A stretch of DNA of 64,000 bases from Cohnella xylanilytica (GCF_014212175.1 NZ_JACJVR010000087.1:1-64000), one strand, 5' to 3'; positions 51,214 to 59,096 are shown, numbered from the stretch's first letter. The notes: generated from the sequence alone by a model not told the origin. Made by a program: numbers and translations.

Positions 51214-53955
51214 ATGGAGAGAAGAACCGCCCATATCATCTCGCACACCCATTGGGACCGCGAATGGTATTTGCCATACGAGAAGCACCACGTCAGACTG
51301 ATCCGCCTTATGGACACGTTGATGGACACGCTGGAGCGGGACGAGGAGTACCGCAGCTTCTTCCTCGACGGCCAGACGATCATTCTAGAGGATTACCTCC
51401 AGGTGCGCCCCGACCGCCGGGAGCGGCTGGAGAAGTGGATCCGGGAAGGGCGCATTCATATCGGGCCTTGGTACATTCTGCAGGACGCGTTCCTGACGAG
51501 CGGGGAGGCGAACCTGCGCAACCTGCTCATCGGGCACCGCGATGCCGCCCGGTACGGAACCGTGTCGAAGGTCGGCTACTTCCCGGACACGTTCGGCAAC
51601 ATCGGCCAGGCTCCGCAGATTCTGAAGCAGGCCGGCATCGACAACGCCGTGTTCGGCCGCGGCGTCAAGCCAACCGGGTTCAACAACACGGTCGCCGATT
51701 CCGAATACGAGTCCTCGTTCTCGGAGCTGATCTGGGAAGGGCCGGACGGGTCGCGGGTGCTCGGCATTCTGTTCGCCAACTGGTACTCGAACGGCAACGA
51801 AGTGCCCGCGGACGAAGCGGAAGCGAAGGCGTACTGGGACCGCAAACTGGCGGACGCCGAGAAGTACGCGTCGACGAGCCAGCTGCTCTACATGAACGGC
51901 TGCGACCATCAGCCGATTCAGACCGACCTGCCGGAGGCGATGCGGGTGGCCCGCAAGCTGTACCCGGACACGGACTTCGTTCACTCGAACTTCGCCGACT
52001 ATCTGGACGCCGTGAAGCGTTCGCTCAGCCGAAGCCTGTCCGTCGTGAAGGGCGAGCTGCGCAGCCAGCGCACCGACGGATGGTCGACGCTCGTGAACAC
52101 CGCCTCCGCGCGGGTGTACCTGAAGCAGATGAACCAGCGCGGGCAGACGCTGCTCGAGAAGGTGGCGGAGCCGCTGGCGGCGATCGCGCACGGAGTCGGC
52201 GAGAGCTACCCGCACCATCTGCTGACGTACGCGTGGAAGACGCTTATGCAGAACCATCCGCACGACAGCATCTGCGGGTGCAGCGTCGACGAGGTTCATC
52301 GCGAGATGGTGACCCGGTTCGAGAAAAGCAAACACGTAGCCGAGTCGGTCATCGACGACAGCAAGCGGGCGGCGGCGGACGCGGTCGACACGTCCGCGTT
52401 CGAGCGCTTCGGCGCGGAAGCCTTGCCGCTCGTCGTGTTCAACACGACCGGATGGGAGCGCTCCGGCACGGTCGAGATCGAGCTGGACGTCGAGCGGATT
52501 TACTACCGCGACGGGCTGCCGCCGGAAGAGATGACCCGGCGGATGAAGGATCTCGACCTCGGCGGCCGGACGCTCGTCGACGCGGAAGGGAACGCCGTCG
52601 CCTGCAAGGTCGAGGACCTCGGCCTGCAGTTCGGCTACGACTTGCCGGACGACAAGTTCCGGCAGGCGTACTGGACGCGCCGCGCGAAGCTGACGTTCGA
52701 AGCGACGGGCGTTCCGGCGCTCGGCTGGAAGGCTTACGCCTGGGCGAAGGCGGAAGCTCCGGCCGCATCCGGCCCGGCGCCGTCGCTCGTCAAGGGGGCG
52801 CGCACGCTCGAGAATGAACGGCTGCGCGTCGAAGTGGCCGACGACGGCACGCTCGCGGTGACCGACAAGGCGACCGGCCGCACGTTCCGCGATCTGCTGA
52901 TCTACGAGGACACGGGCGATATCGGCAACGAATATATGTACAAGCAGCCGAACGGCGAGACGCCGCTGACGACCCGCGGGCTCGCGGCGGAGATTCGCGT
53001 CGTCGAGGACGAGCCGTACCGCGCCGCGATCGAGATCGTTCACCGCTGGGCCGTTCCGGCTTCGGCCGATCAGATGTTCGAGATCGAGAAGCAAGAAGCG
53101 GTCTACTTCCCGGAACGGAAGGCGCAGCGGGTGCGGGAGACCGTCCCGCTGACGATCCGCACGGTCGTCAGCCTGGAGCGCGGGGGCCGAGGCGTCGGCG
53201 TCCGGGCCGAGTTCGACAACCGGGCGAAGGACCATCGGCTGCGGGCGTTGTTCCCGACCGACCTGAAGACTTCCGTCCATCGCGCGGACTCCATCTTCGA
53301 GGTCGCCGTGCGCGACAACGAGCCGGCCGCCGAATGGAAGAACCCGAGCAACGCCCAGCACCAGCAGGCGTTCGTCGACGTCGCCGACTCGGCTTATGGC
53401 CTGGCGATCGCGAACCGCGGCTTGAACGAGTACGAGGTGCTGCGCGATGGGCGCAACACGATCGCCGTCACGCTGCTCCGCTCGGTCGCCGAGCTGGGCG
53501 ACTGGGGCGTCTTCCCGACGCCGGAAGCGCAGTGCCTCGGCGAGCAGAGCGTCGAGCTCGAGATCGTGCCGCACCGCGGGGACGGCGCCGTCGACGGCGC
53601 TTACGCGGAGGCGTACCGGTTCCAGGTGCCGTGGACGGTCGCGCAGACCGGCGTGCACGGGGGCAAGCTCGCGCCCGTCGGCGCCGCCTTCGAGTGGGAA
53701 GGCGAAGGCTTGGCATTCTCCTCGCTCAAGATCGGCGAGGAAGACGGCAGCGCGATGCTGCGCTGGTACAACCTGCGTCCGCAGGCGTCGAAGCTTCGGC
53801 TCGGGGGGCTGGAATCGTACCAGCCGTTCTACCGGAGCGACGTGCTGGAACGCAACGTCGACGGCGGCGCCATGGGCGCGGACGCGGACGGCTCGCTGAG
53901 CCTGCCCGTCGGCCCGTGCGAGATTCTGACGCTCGGCGTCGTCGCTATGAAATAA
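51214..53955 (+). CDS. Alpha-mannosidase, glycoside hydrolase family 38 (MngB-like)
   Basis: A 913-residue cytoplasmic enzyme. The zinc-binding HTHWDREWY is at residues 11-19, the nucleophile Asp is in VGYFPDTFGNIGQ (~124), and NGCDHQPIQ and HPHDSICGCSVDEVH belong to the active site. The size and motifs match MngB-like bacterial alpha-mannosidases, unlike the first GH38, which belongs to the longer group. An AGAGGAG/CGGAAGG site precedes the ATG. It ends the glycan operon. Confidence 0.94.
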   Translation: MERRTAHIISHTHWDREWYLPYEKHHVRLIRLMDTLMDTLERDEEYRSFFLDGQTIILEDYLQVRPDRRERLEKWIREGRIHIGPWYILQDAFLTSGEANLRNLLIGHRDAARYGTVSKVGYFPDTFGNIGQAPQILKQAGIDNAVFGRGVKPTGFNNTVADSEYESSFSELIWEGPDGSRVLGILFANWYSNGNEVPADEAEAKAYWDRKLADAEKYASTSQLLYMNGCDHQPIQTDLPEAMRVARKLYPDTDFVHSNFADYLDAVKRSLSRSLSVVKGELRSQRTDGWSTLVNTASARVYLKQMNQRGQTLLEKVAEPLAAIAHGVGESYPHHLLTYAWKTLMQNHPHDSICGCSVDEVHREMVTRFEKSKHVAESVIDDSKRAAADAVDTSAFERFGAEALPLVVFNTTGWERSGTVEIELDVERIYYRDGLPPEEMTRRMKDLDLGGRTLVDAEGNAVACKVEDLGLQFGYDLPDDKFRQAYWTRRAKLTFEATGVPALGWKAYAWAKAEAPAASGPAPSLVKGARTLENERLRVEVADDGTLAVTDKATGRTFRDLLIYEDTGDIGNEYMYKQPNGETPLTTRGLAAEIRVVEDEPYRAAIEIVHRWAVPASADQMFEIEKQEAVYFPERKAQRVRETVPLTIRTVVSLERGGRGVGVRAEFDNRAKDHRLRALFPTDLKTSVHRADSIFEVAVRDNEPAAEWKNPSNAQHQQAFVDVADSAYGLAIANRGLNEYEVLRDGRNTIAVTLLRSVAELGDWGVFPTPEAQCLGEQSVELEIVPHRGDGAVDGAYAEAYRFQVPWTVAQTGVHGGKLAPVGAAFEWEGEGLAFSSLKIGEEDGSAMLRWYNLRPQASKLRLGGLESYQPFYRSDVLERNVDGGAMGADADGSLSLPVGPCEILTLGVVAMK

Positions 53956-53973
53956 GGCGCAAGCCTGCGATCG

Positions 53974-54009
53974 AAAAATCCCAAGGTCCCGAGGGTCCTT
54001 GGGATTTTT
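53974..54009 (+). terminator. Terminator after the glycan-utilisation genes
   Basis: A perfect 13-bp stem, AAAAATCCCAAGG/CCTTGGGATTTTT, around TCCCGAGGGT. Bidirectional, since T runs lie on both strands. Confidence 0.95.
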
Positions 54010-54030
54010 CTATGCGTCTCGGGCAGGCTT

Positions 54031-54158
54031 CTAACTAACGATTCATCCGCTGCATCCCCATACTCGCACATATCCCGCACTCCAACTAATGTTTCATCCG
54101 TTGCAAAGCCTCGAAGCAGCCGCGCGAACGCTCTAATTAACGATTTATCCGCTGCATC
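54031..54158 (+). repeat. Three tandem units at 51-bp period
   Basis: Units beginning at 54031, 54082 and 54133 share CTAAYTAAYGATTYATCCGC and TGCATC-type ends; the exact 51-base spacing points to a decayed tandem duplication. The second unit is the most diverged. Confidence 0.7.
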
Positions 54159-54196
54159 GCCGTATCCCCGCACATGACGCGTTCGAACTCTCGGCG

Positions 54197-54386
54197 GCTA
54201 ACGAACCCCAGAAGCGCTATTTGGCCAGAAAAGCGGGATTTTCCGTTCTAACGAACTCCAGCGACGCTATTTCGTTCCGAACCCCCTCTTTTTGCCCGAT
54301 GGACCCCAAATAGCGTCGCGTGGATTCGTTAGAGTTCGAGAATGGGCTGTTTTGAGCGAAATAGCGTCTCCTGGATTCGTTACAGC
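54197..54386. repeat. 190-bp structured repeat, copy A
   Basis: Four ~27-base units, two forward (GCTAACGAACCCCAG...; TCTAACGAACTCCAGCGACG) and two reverse (GCGTGGATTCGTTAGAG; CTCCTGGATTCGTTACAG). Each pairs CTAACGAA with CGCTATTT. Forward and reverse units are inverted repeats, so the element can fold into long hairpins. It is nearly identical to copy B at 61980-62168, in the same orientation. Confidence 0.9.
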
Positions 54387-54434
54387 TCCCGCCGGAGGTC
54401 AGGGTTGAAGTCCCGACGGAATGCAAGGACGCCG

Positions 54435-55724
54435 TTAGTTTGTTTTTTCTCTGAACGCCTCCTTCAAGACTGGCTCCGCCTTCTCCTTCATTTGGGCGAC
54501 CGCTTCCTCCCAGGTCTGGCGCTCCTCCAGAACCGAATTCAGTCCTTCATCGAGCAAGCGCATTAAGGCCGCTTGCGCTTCCGGATTGAGTTCGGAGAGC
54601 GGGCGCAGATCCGGGTTCGCGTCCAAGGCGTAGAAGGCTTCGTACCGCTCTTCACGCTCGTATTGATAAGGGGTGCGGGCGACAAGCGCGCTGCCGGATC
54701 GAGACTCGCGACGGGCCCGTTCGTCTCCCGCCGCGAACTTGATGAATTCCCAAGCGGCGTCCTTCGCCCGCGAAGCGGAGTGAATGCTGAAGATGACGTT
54801 CAGGCTCTGCCCGAAGGCGACGTTCCGATCCTGGGAACTGACGGGCGCGGCGACAATGGAATAGGTGAACGGGACGGAGATCACGCCCGAAGACAGAAGA
54901 GCAAGCAGCGATTCGTCCTGAACGGCCATCGCGCTTCGGCCTGCCGCGAAGAGATGGCTGCGGAGCATCTCGTCGGGCGTACGTCCGACCGGCTCGCCCG
55001 AGATACGGACCGTCCCCGATTTGAAAGCTCTAAGCATCAAATCAGCCGTCTCCCCCCACTTCGGCGAGTCGAACAGGAGCGCCTGCCCGACGGGATCGAT
55101 AAGCGTCAGCCCTTCGGACTGCCCGATATCGGTCAGCAAGGAACCCAAGGAGGAAGACGAGGGCAATGTCAACCCGTAGATATCGTCGTCATCGTCTCCT
55201 TGGACGGGGAACCGTTCGGCGAGGCGAAGCACTTCCGGCCAGGTCATCCGGTCTGCCGGAGGAGCGACCCCCTTTTCCTTAAATAAATCTTCGTTATAAT
55301 ACAGAGCCCTCGCGGAAAAAACGGGAGCAAGCCCGTAAAGTTCGCCCGCGCCGTACCCTCTCAGAAGGCGAAGCACGGAGGGGGCTACGTTGGCTAGATC
55401 GTACCGGTCCCGCCGAATAAGCGGCTCGAGGCTCGCGATCGTCCCGTCGGCGGCCCGTCGTTCGTAGTCGGACAACCCGGACAGAACGATATCCGGCCAA
55501 TCGTCCGGTTCGGAAGAGATCGGCACTACCCGGAATTCCACGTTCGGATACTTGGCTCTGAAGGCGCGTCCGTAATCGGCTTCGAAGCTGCGCTCGTCTC
55601 CGTACATGACGCTCAACTCGGCACGGCTCTTCTCTCCGAACGGCTTCTCTTCCTGGCATCCCGTTGCAACGAAGTTGAAGAGCAGGAGGCTGGCGACAAT
55701 CGCATGCCCGGAACGCCGTCTCAT
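54435..55724 (-). CDS. Orphan solute-binding lipoprotein (second of a pair)
   Basis: A 429-residue lipoprotein with a signal peptide ending VATGC (Cys23) and a family 1 solute-binding fold: SVMYGDERSFEADYGRAFRAKYPNVEFRVV, DIVLSGLSDYE, LYGLAPVFSARALYYNEDLF, and a C-terminal WEFIKFAAGDE. No permease or ATPase lies nearby. Its start overlaps the stop of the upstream paralogue (ATGA), so the two are translated together. The pair may bind a peptide or sugar, signal to another system, or protect the cell from the peptide made next door; none of these is shown. Confidence 0.8.
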   Translation of the reverse strand: MRRRSGHAIVASLLLFNFVATGCQEEKPFGEKSRAELSVMYGDERSFEADYGRAFRAKYPNVEFRVVPISSEPDDWPDIVLSGLSDYERRAADGTIASLEPLIRRDRYDLANVAPSVLRLLRGYGAGELYGLAPVFSARALYYNEDLFKEKGVAPPADRMTWPEVLRLAERFPVQGDDDDDIYGLTLPSSSSLGSLLTDIGQSEGLTLIDPVGQALLFDSPKWGETADLMLRAFKSGTVRISGEPVGRTPDEMLRSHLFAAGRSAMAVQDESLLALLSSGVISVPFTYSIVAAPVSSQDRNVAFGQSLNVIFSIHSASRAKDAAWEFIKFAAGDERARRESRSGSALVARTPYQYEREERYEAFYALDANPDLRPLSELNPEAQAALMRLLDEGLNSVLEERQTWEEAVAQMKEKAEPVLKEAFREKTN

Positions 55725-57067
55725 GAGCCGCCCTCCTTGTTCGCGAAATCCCGGAGCATGGCGCCGCCTTCCAATACCGCTTCGTCTAGCGCCTCTTCCA
55801 CGCTCACCTCCCCAAGGACTGCGTGCTTCAGCTTCCCGTCGATAATCTTGGCGAACGAGCTGTAAACCCGGGGGTCCACGCCCATGTAGGGGTCGGCTTG
55901 GGAATCGGCTCGGAAGGAGTAGAAGGGCTCCAGGCTTTTGCCCGGGACGAGTTCCTTCTGATGCGAAGTCCGGGACAGCAATTGGTTGCTTGACCGGGAT
56001 TTGAGCTTGGCGTGAGCGTCGCCGCCCAGGTAGCCGATGAACGCCCACGCCGCTTCCTTCTTGCCCGAATCCGCATAGAGACATAGGACGCCCCCAAGTT
56101 CGGCTGTCGATCCGACGTCAGGCCGGGCCGGGTCGACCGGCATGGCCACGATTCCGTAATCGACCGGGTTGACGCCTTCAAGCGGGAACAAGGAGCGATC
56201 GATTAACTGCAACGTCGCGAAGCCTCCGATCGTCATCGCGCTTCGGCCGGAGGCGAATTCGTTCTTCTTGACGGCATCGTCCGGAGCGAGCATCGCCCGA
56301 CTGTCGTCGATAGCCAATGTCCCTGACCGGTAAGCGTCGATGACGAGGTTTGCCGCCGCCTGCCACGGTTCGGAATTGATGAGCGGCTGGGTGCTTTCGG
56401 GCGCCGTCGCCCGAAGCCCTTTCGTTTTGCCCACTTGAAGGAACAGCGTGCCTAGAGATGTCAAGGGCCGAGACGTGCCGTCGAAGCTGAGACCGGAGAC
56501 CCCGGCATCCGAGGGGAACCGCTGGGCGAGCTGGAAGAGCTGCTCCCATGAGATTCCGTCCCGGGGAGGATCGATACCGAACTGACTGAAGAGGGCGGCG
56601 TTGTAGAACAATGCAAGACTGTTGAAATAAGGCGCGAGTCCGTAGAGTGTCTCCCCGTCCGTCGCGCGAAGCAGGTCGAGGACGGGAGCCGAGAAGGTCG
56701 ACAAATCGTATTCGTCGCGCTTGACGAAGGGACTCAGATCGGCGAGCAATCCGCTGCGGGAGAGCTCCGGGTAGTTGTATCGTTGGGCGATAACGATATC
56801 CGGACTCTCGGCCTTGATGAATTCCTCGGTCGTCTGACCGGAAGCCATGTCCTGGAAGCTGACGAATTCGAACTCGACGTTCGGATATTCTTGGTTGAAA
56901 TCGTCTCCGTACGTGCTGTAGAAGCTTCGTTCGTCTCCGTCGCCGAGCACCTTCAGCGTGGCGTGCTCAGACTTGTCGAAGAGCTCCTTCTTGCTCTCCG
57001 TGCAGCCCGAGGCGAGCGACGCGGCGAGTATCAGCGCCGTAATGGCGGGTATCAAGCGTCGTAGCAT
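55721..57067 (-). CDS. Orphan solute-binding lipoprotein (first of a pair)
   Basis: A 448-residue lipoprotein with signal peptide ending LASGC (Cys22) and the same fold as its neighbour: VLGDGDERSFYSTYGDDF, YPNVEFEFVSFQDM, LYGLAPYFNSLALFYNAALF and AAWAFIGYLGGDA. ATG 57067 has GAGAGGAGAT upstream; an in-frame TTG at 57073 is less likely. It diverges from the Cys-rich peptide gene across a 119-bp region that contains 11-bp direct repeats. Confidence 0.82.
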   Translation of the reverse strand: MLRRLIPAITALILAASLASGCTESKKELFDKSEHATLKVLGDGDERSFYSTYGDDFNQEYPNVEFEFVSFQDMASGQTTEEFIKAESPDIVIAQRYNYPELSRSGLLADLSPFVKRDEYDLSTFSAPVLDLLRATDGETLYGLAPYFNSLALFYNAALFSQFGIDPPRDGISWEQLFQLAQRFPSDAGVSGLSFDGTSRPLTSLGTLFLQVGKTKGLRATAPESTQPLINSEPWQAAANLVIDAYRSGTLAIDDSRAMLAPDDAVKKNEFASGRSAMTIGGFATLQLIDRSLFPLEGVNPVDYGIVAMPVDPARPDVGSTAELGGVLCLYADSGKKEAAWAFIGYLGGDAHAKLKSRSSNQLLSRTSHQKELVPGKSLEPFYSFRADSQADPYMGVDPRVYSSFAKIIDGKLKHAVLGEVSVEEALDEAVLEGGAMLRDFANKEGGS

Positions 57068-57099
57068 CGGCAATCTCCTCTCCGAAAGAATAAGGCGAA

Positions 57100-57132
57100 G
57101 TTAATCGAACGTTAATCGGTCGTTTATTTCAA
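57100..57132. promoter_or_regulatory. Three 11-bp direct repeats, candidate operator
   Basis: GTTAATCGAAC (57100-57110), GTTAATCGGTC (57111-57121) and GTTTATTTCAA (57122-57132) stand head to tail, each one helical turn apart. They end 17 bases before the -10 of the peptide gene, where a -35 would be. OmpR/PhoB-fold regulators typically bind such arrays, and one is encoded at 58428-59096. Confidence 0.6.
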
Positions 57133-57149
57133 GGCTACCCGGCGGCTTA

Positions 57150-57155
57150 TATACT
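57150..57155 (+). promoter_or_regulatory. -10 of the Cys-rich peptide gene
   Basis: TATACT, within TATATACT, lies 32 bases before the start codon. No consensus -35 is present; the position is taken by the 11-bp repeats. Confidence 0.5.
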
Positions 57156-57186
57156 ACAAATAATCAAATTTAAGGAGGTGAGACGA

Positions 57187-57375
57187 ATGGCATGTCCGAG
57201 CGGATGGATCAATGAAGGCGGTTGCACCGCTACGTACACCTGCGGTCAAGCTTGCGAAGGCTGGAGCAATCAGGCATTGTACCTGAACATCTGGGACAAA
57301 TGCAGACCTCCGGTATCCGGGGCGCCGTCTTATTGCTACTGGAACAACAGCATCTGGCAAGACTGCGATTGCTAA
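57187..57375 (+). CDS. Small Cys/Trp-rich peptide, candidate secreted or modified peptide
   Basis: A 62-residue peptide with eight Cys (3, 13, 19, 23, 39, 50, 60, 62) and five Trp (7, 26, 36, 52, 57). It begins MACPSGWINEGG and ends SIWQDCDC. There is no Sec signal peptide and no clear leader. ATG 57187 has AAGGAGGTGAG directly upstream, one of the strongest ribosome sites in the window. Even Cys number, thioredoxin-fold neighbours and an exporter suggest a disulfide-rich secreted product such as a bacteriocin or signal. I recognise no family; the function is not established. Confidence 0.75.
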   Translation: MACPSGWINEGGCTATYTCGQACEGWSNQALYLNIWDKCRPPVSGAPSYCYWNNSIWQDCDC

Positions 57376-57388
57376 TTCGGGCCGGGCC

Positions 57389-57434
57389 AACGATCTGCAA
57401 GGCGGAGTCGATCAGATCCGCCTTGCAGATCGTT
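57389..57434. terminator. 18-bp perfect hairpin between convergent genes
   Basis: AACGATCTGCAAGGCGGA (57389-57406) pairs perfectly with TCCGCCTTGCAGATCGTT (57417-57434) around a 10-base loop. It separates the peptide gene from the converging redox operon. It has no T run on either strand, so it may act as an RNA 3' stabiliser as well as a terminator. Confidence 0.6.
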
Positions 57435-57445
57435 CTGCCTTGCGA

Positions 57446-57913
57446 TCAAGGTGCGGTCCGGCGAGACCATTCCTTCAGGTACATGAAAGGCTCTCTGCTT
57501 CTCTCGCGGATGACGCCGCCCTGGACGACGAAGATTCGAGGGCCCGTAGAGCCGATCTTCCGGCAGCTCTCACATTGCTCTCCCGACTGGACGGCATGAT
57601 TCGGCCAGATTGCCTGCTTAGCTTGTGCGAGCCAGGGAGGAGCTAGAAGACAGACATGCAGCCGGGGGAGCGAATCGTCTTGAAGGAGCTTATCCAGAAG
57701 AGCGAATTCCTTCGAATCCATTCGAAGAGTGAGGAGCAGTCGATGGCCGCTCTTCAGCGGCTCAGCGAACCTTAAGTCCTCCCACAACTGTTCGACTAGC
57801 CGATTCTCCCGGAGGCGGATTAGGCGGACGAACCTCGCTATCCCTCCCGCCACAGCCAAGACGGCAAGAGCGGCCAGGACGATCAACAACTCATAGCGCC
57901 CTAAGATCGCCAT
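57446..57913 (-). CDS. Membrane-anchored thioredoxin-fold-like protein
   Basis: A 155-residue protein with one N-terminal membrane segment (residues ~8-27), then a soluble domain. The order of elements (LLLTLRMDS, HVCLLAPPW, then STGPRIFVVQGGVI) suggests a TlpA/MauD-like thioredoxin fold with the usual cis-Pro strand. A CESC motif lies at 114-117, later than the classical active site. It overlaps the MauE-like gene by 23 bases. A redox partner of MauE is likely but the assignment is tentative. Confidence 0.55.
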   Translation of the reverse strand: MAILGRYELLIVLAALAVLAVAGGIARFVRLIRLRENRLVEQLWEDLRFAEPLKSGHRLLLTLRMDSKEFALLDKLLQDDSLPRLHVCLLAPPWLAQAKQAIWPNHAVQSGEQCESCRKIGSTGPRIFVVQGGVIRERSREPFMYLKEWSRRTAP

Positions 57914-58406
57914 CGGCCGAATACTCCTTTTCGAGTCGGATAAGAACAGCCAAATCCGCCGCCAATATTAGGAGAACGATCAACAGTAGCAGCAGGGTGG
58001 AACTCTGAACGGATGCGTCCCTTCCGGGCAGCCACTCGCGCGCTGCGATCGCCAGGATCATGGCAACGTTCCGTCCGTAGGGGTGGCGATTCAGCCAATG
58101 GATGGATCCGAAGCAGCCACAGTCGACCGAGTCTCTGCTATTCTTCTTGCTAAGAGCAAAGAGGAAAAAGACCAGCATTCCGACGGCGGCCACCTCCTTC
58201 CACCGTCCGAACGCGTCATACGCGAAGCCGAACCCGATCGACAGCTCGGCTGCCAACAGGAGAACCGCGGCCGCAACCGCCCATTTTCCTTCGACGATCC
58301 GGTAAGACCGGATATTCCGAATAGTATCCCTCGGCGTCCGGATCTTGAAATAGAATGCCGACAAGAACAGGAGCGCGATACCCGCGTCGATGAATAGCCT
58401 CAGCAT
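57891..58406 (-). CDS. MauE/DoxX-type redox-associated membrane protein
   Basis: A 171-residue protein with about four membrane helices. The characteristic DCGCFG motif (Cys96, Cys98) of the MauE family lies in the loop after helix 3. MauE is needed with MauD for the disulfide-rich small subunit of methylamine dehydrogenase; here the likely client is the Cys/Trp-rich peptide. ATG 58406 has AAGGAG 9 bases upstream and is chosen over GTG 58412. Confidence 0.8.
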   Translation of the reverse strand: MLRLFIDAGIALLFLSAFYFKIRTPRDTIRNIRSYRIVEGKWAVAAAVLLLAAELSIGFGFAYDAFGRWKEVAAVGMLVFFLFALSKKNSRDSVDCGCFGSIHWLNRHPYGRNVAMILAIAAREWLPGRDASVQSSTLLLLLIVLLILAADLAVLIRLEKEYSADGDLRAL

Positions 58407-58427
58407 TAGCACTTTCTCCTTCCTCGG

Positions 58428-59096
58428 TTATTGATTGTGCAACATGTAGCCTCCACCCTTTTTGGTCACGATGTATTTTGGGAAACGCGGGTTTTCCTCG
58501 ATCTTTTGCCGCAGCTTCTGAATCGTGATATAGACGTTGGAATCCGCGGCGGCGCCATCCCAGATCGAATGGATAAGCTCTTCTCGGTCGATAATTTTCC
58601 CGCTTCGCTCGTACAGGAATTGGAACAAGCCGAATTCCCGGCGGCTTAGCTCTACTTCTTTATTTCCCACCTTCACGGTACGAGTGGAGTGAATCAATTG
58701 GATTGAGCGGTTAGGGTTGGGACTCTGGCCAGCCAAAGGAACGACCGCTTCGGGTTCCCGATTCTCAGCCAATCGCATCGAAGGTACGTGAACGCTTACA
58801 AGATTCTCAACGATCTCAATCTCTTGCAGAGCCAATACGGAGGCGTCTTCCGGGCCTATTCTCTGGCAGATAAGAGTGATGGGGACGGTGTTGGCCTTCC
58901 GGAGCGAGAGGCAGATATCCAAGTCGCCTTCCGATAGCGTCGGCCAGAACAAGAGGATGTGTTCGATCGAATGCAACTGGGGATGAGTAAGCTCGTTGCG
59001 ATGGACGATGGTGACGAGCTGATGACCTTTGAAAACGATTTCGGTCTCGAGCGGCAAAGAACAAGTCCAACATCGCGTCCATAAGAGGATGGCCAT
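58428..59096 (-). CDS. Regulator with OmpR-type winged helix and degenerate N-terminal domain
   Basis: A 222-residue protein. The C-terminal ~95 residues are an OmpR/PhoB winged helix (VELSRREFGLFQFLYERSGK, REELIHSIWDG, VYITIQKLRQKIEENP and YIVTKKGGGYML). The N-terminal half looks like a receiver fold (HILLFWPTLSEGDLDICLSL) but has no clear phosphoacceptor Asp, and no kinase is nearby. Two Cys lie at the start (RCWTC), so redox sensing is possible. It stands first in the minus-strand operon with the redox genes and diverges from the thioredoxin/ABC operon. AGGGGAGA supports ATG 59096. Confidence 0.82.
   Translation of the reverse strand: MAILLWTRCWTCSLPLETEIVFKGHQLVTIVHRNELTHPQLHSIEHILLFWPTLSEGDLDICLSLRKANTVPITLICQRIGPEDASVLALQEIEIVENLVSVHVPSMRLAENREPEAVVPLAGQSPNPNRSIQLIHSTRTVKVGNKEVELSRREFGLFQFLYERSGKIIDREELIHSIWDGAAADSNVYITIQKLRQKIEENPRFPKYIVTKKGGGYMLHNQ

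Larger units (their letters stand above)
54010..54434. other. Intergenic region with two repeat types
   Basis: About 425 bp with no coding frame. It holds three degenerate units at a 51-base period (54031-54158) and a 190-bp structured repeat (54197-54386). Confidence 0.75.

Noticed and set aside
57187..57222. Double-glycine leader in the Cys-rich peptide (GG at residues 11-12)
   Set aside because: The preceding 10 residues do not resemble a leader, they contain a Cys and a Trp, and the exporter has no C39 peptidase domain.
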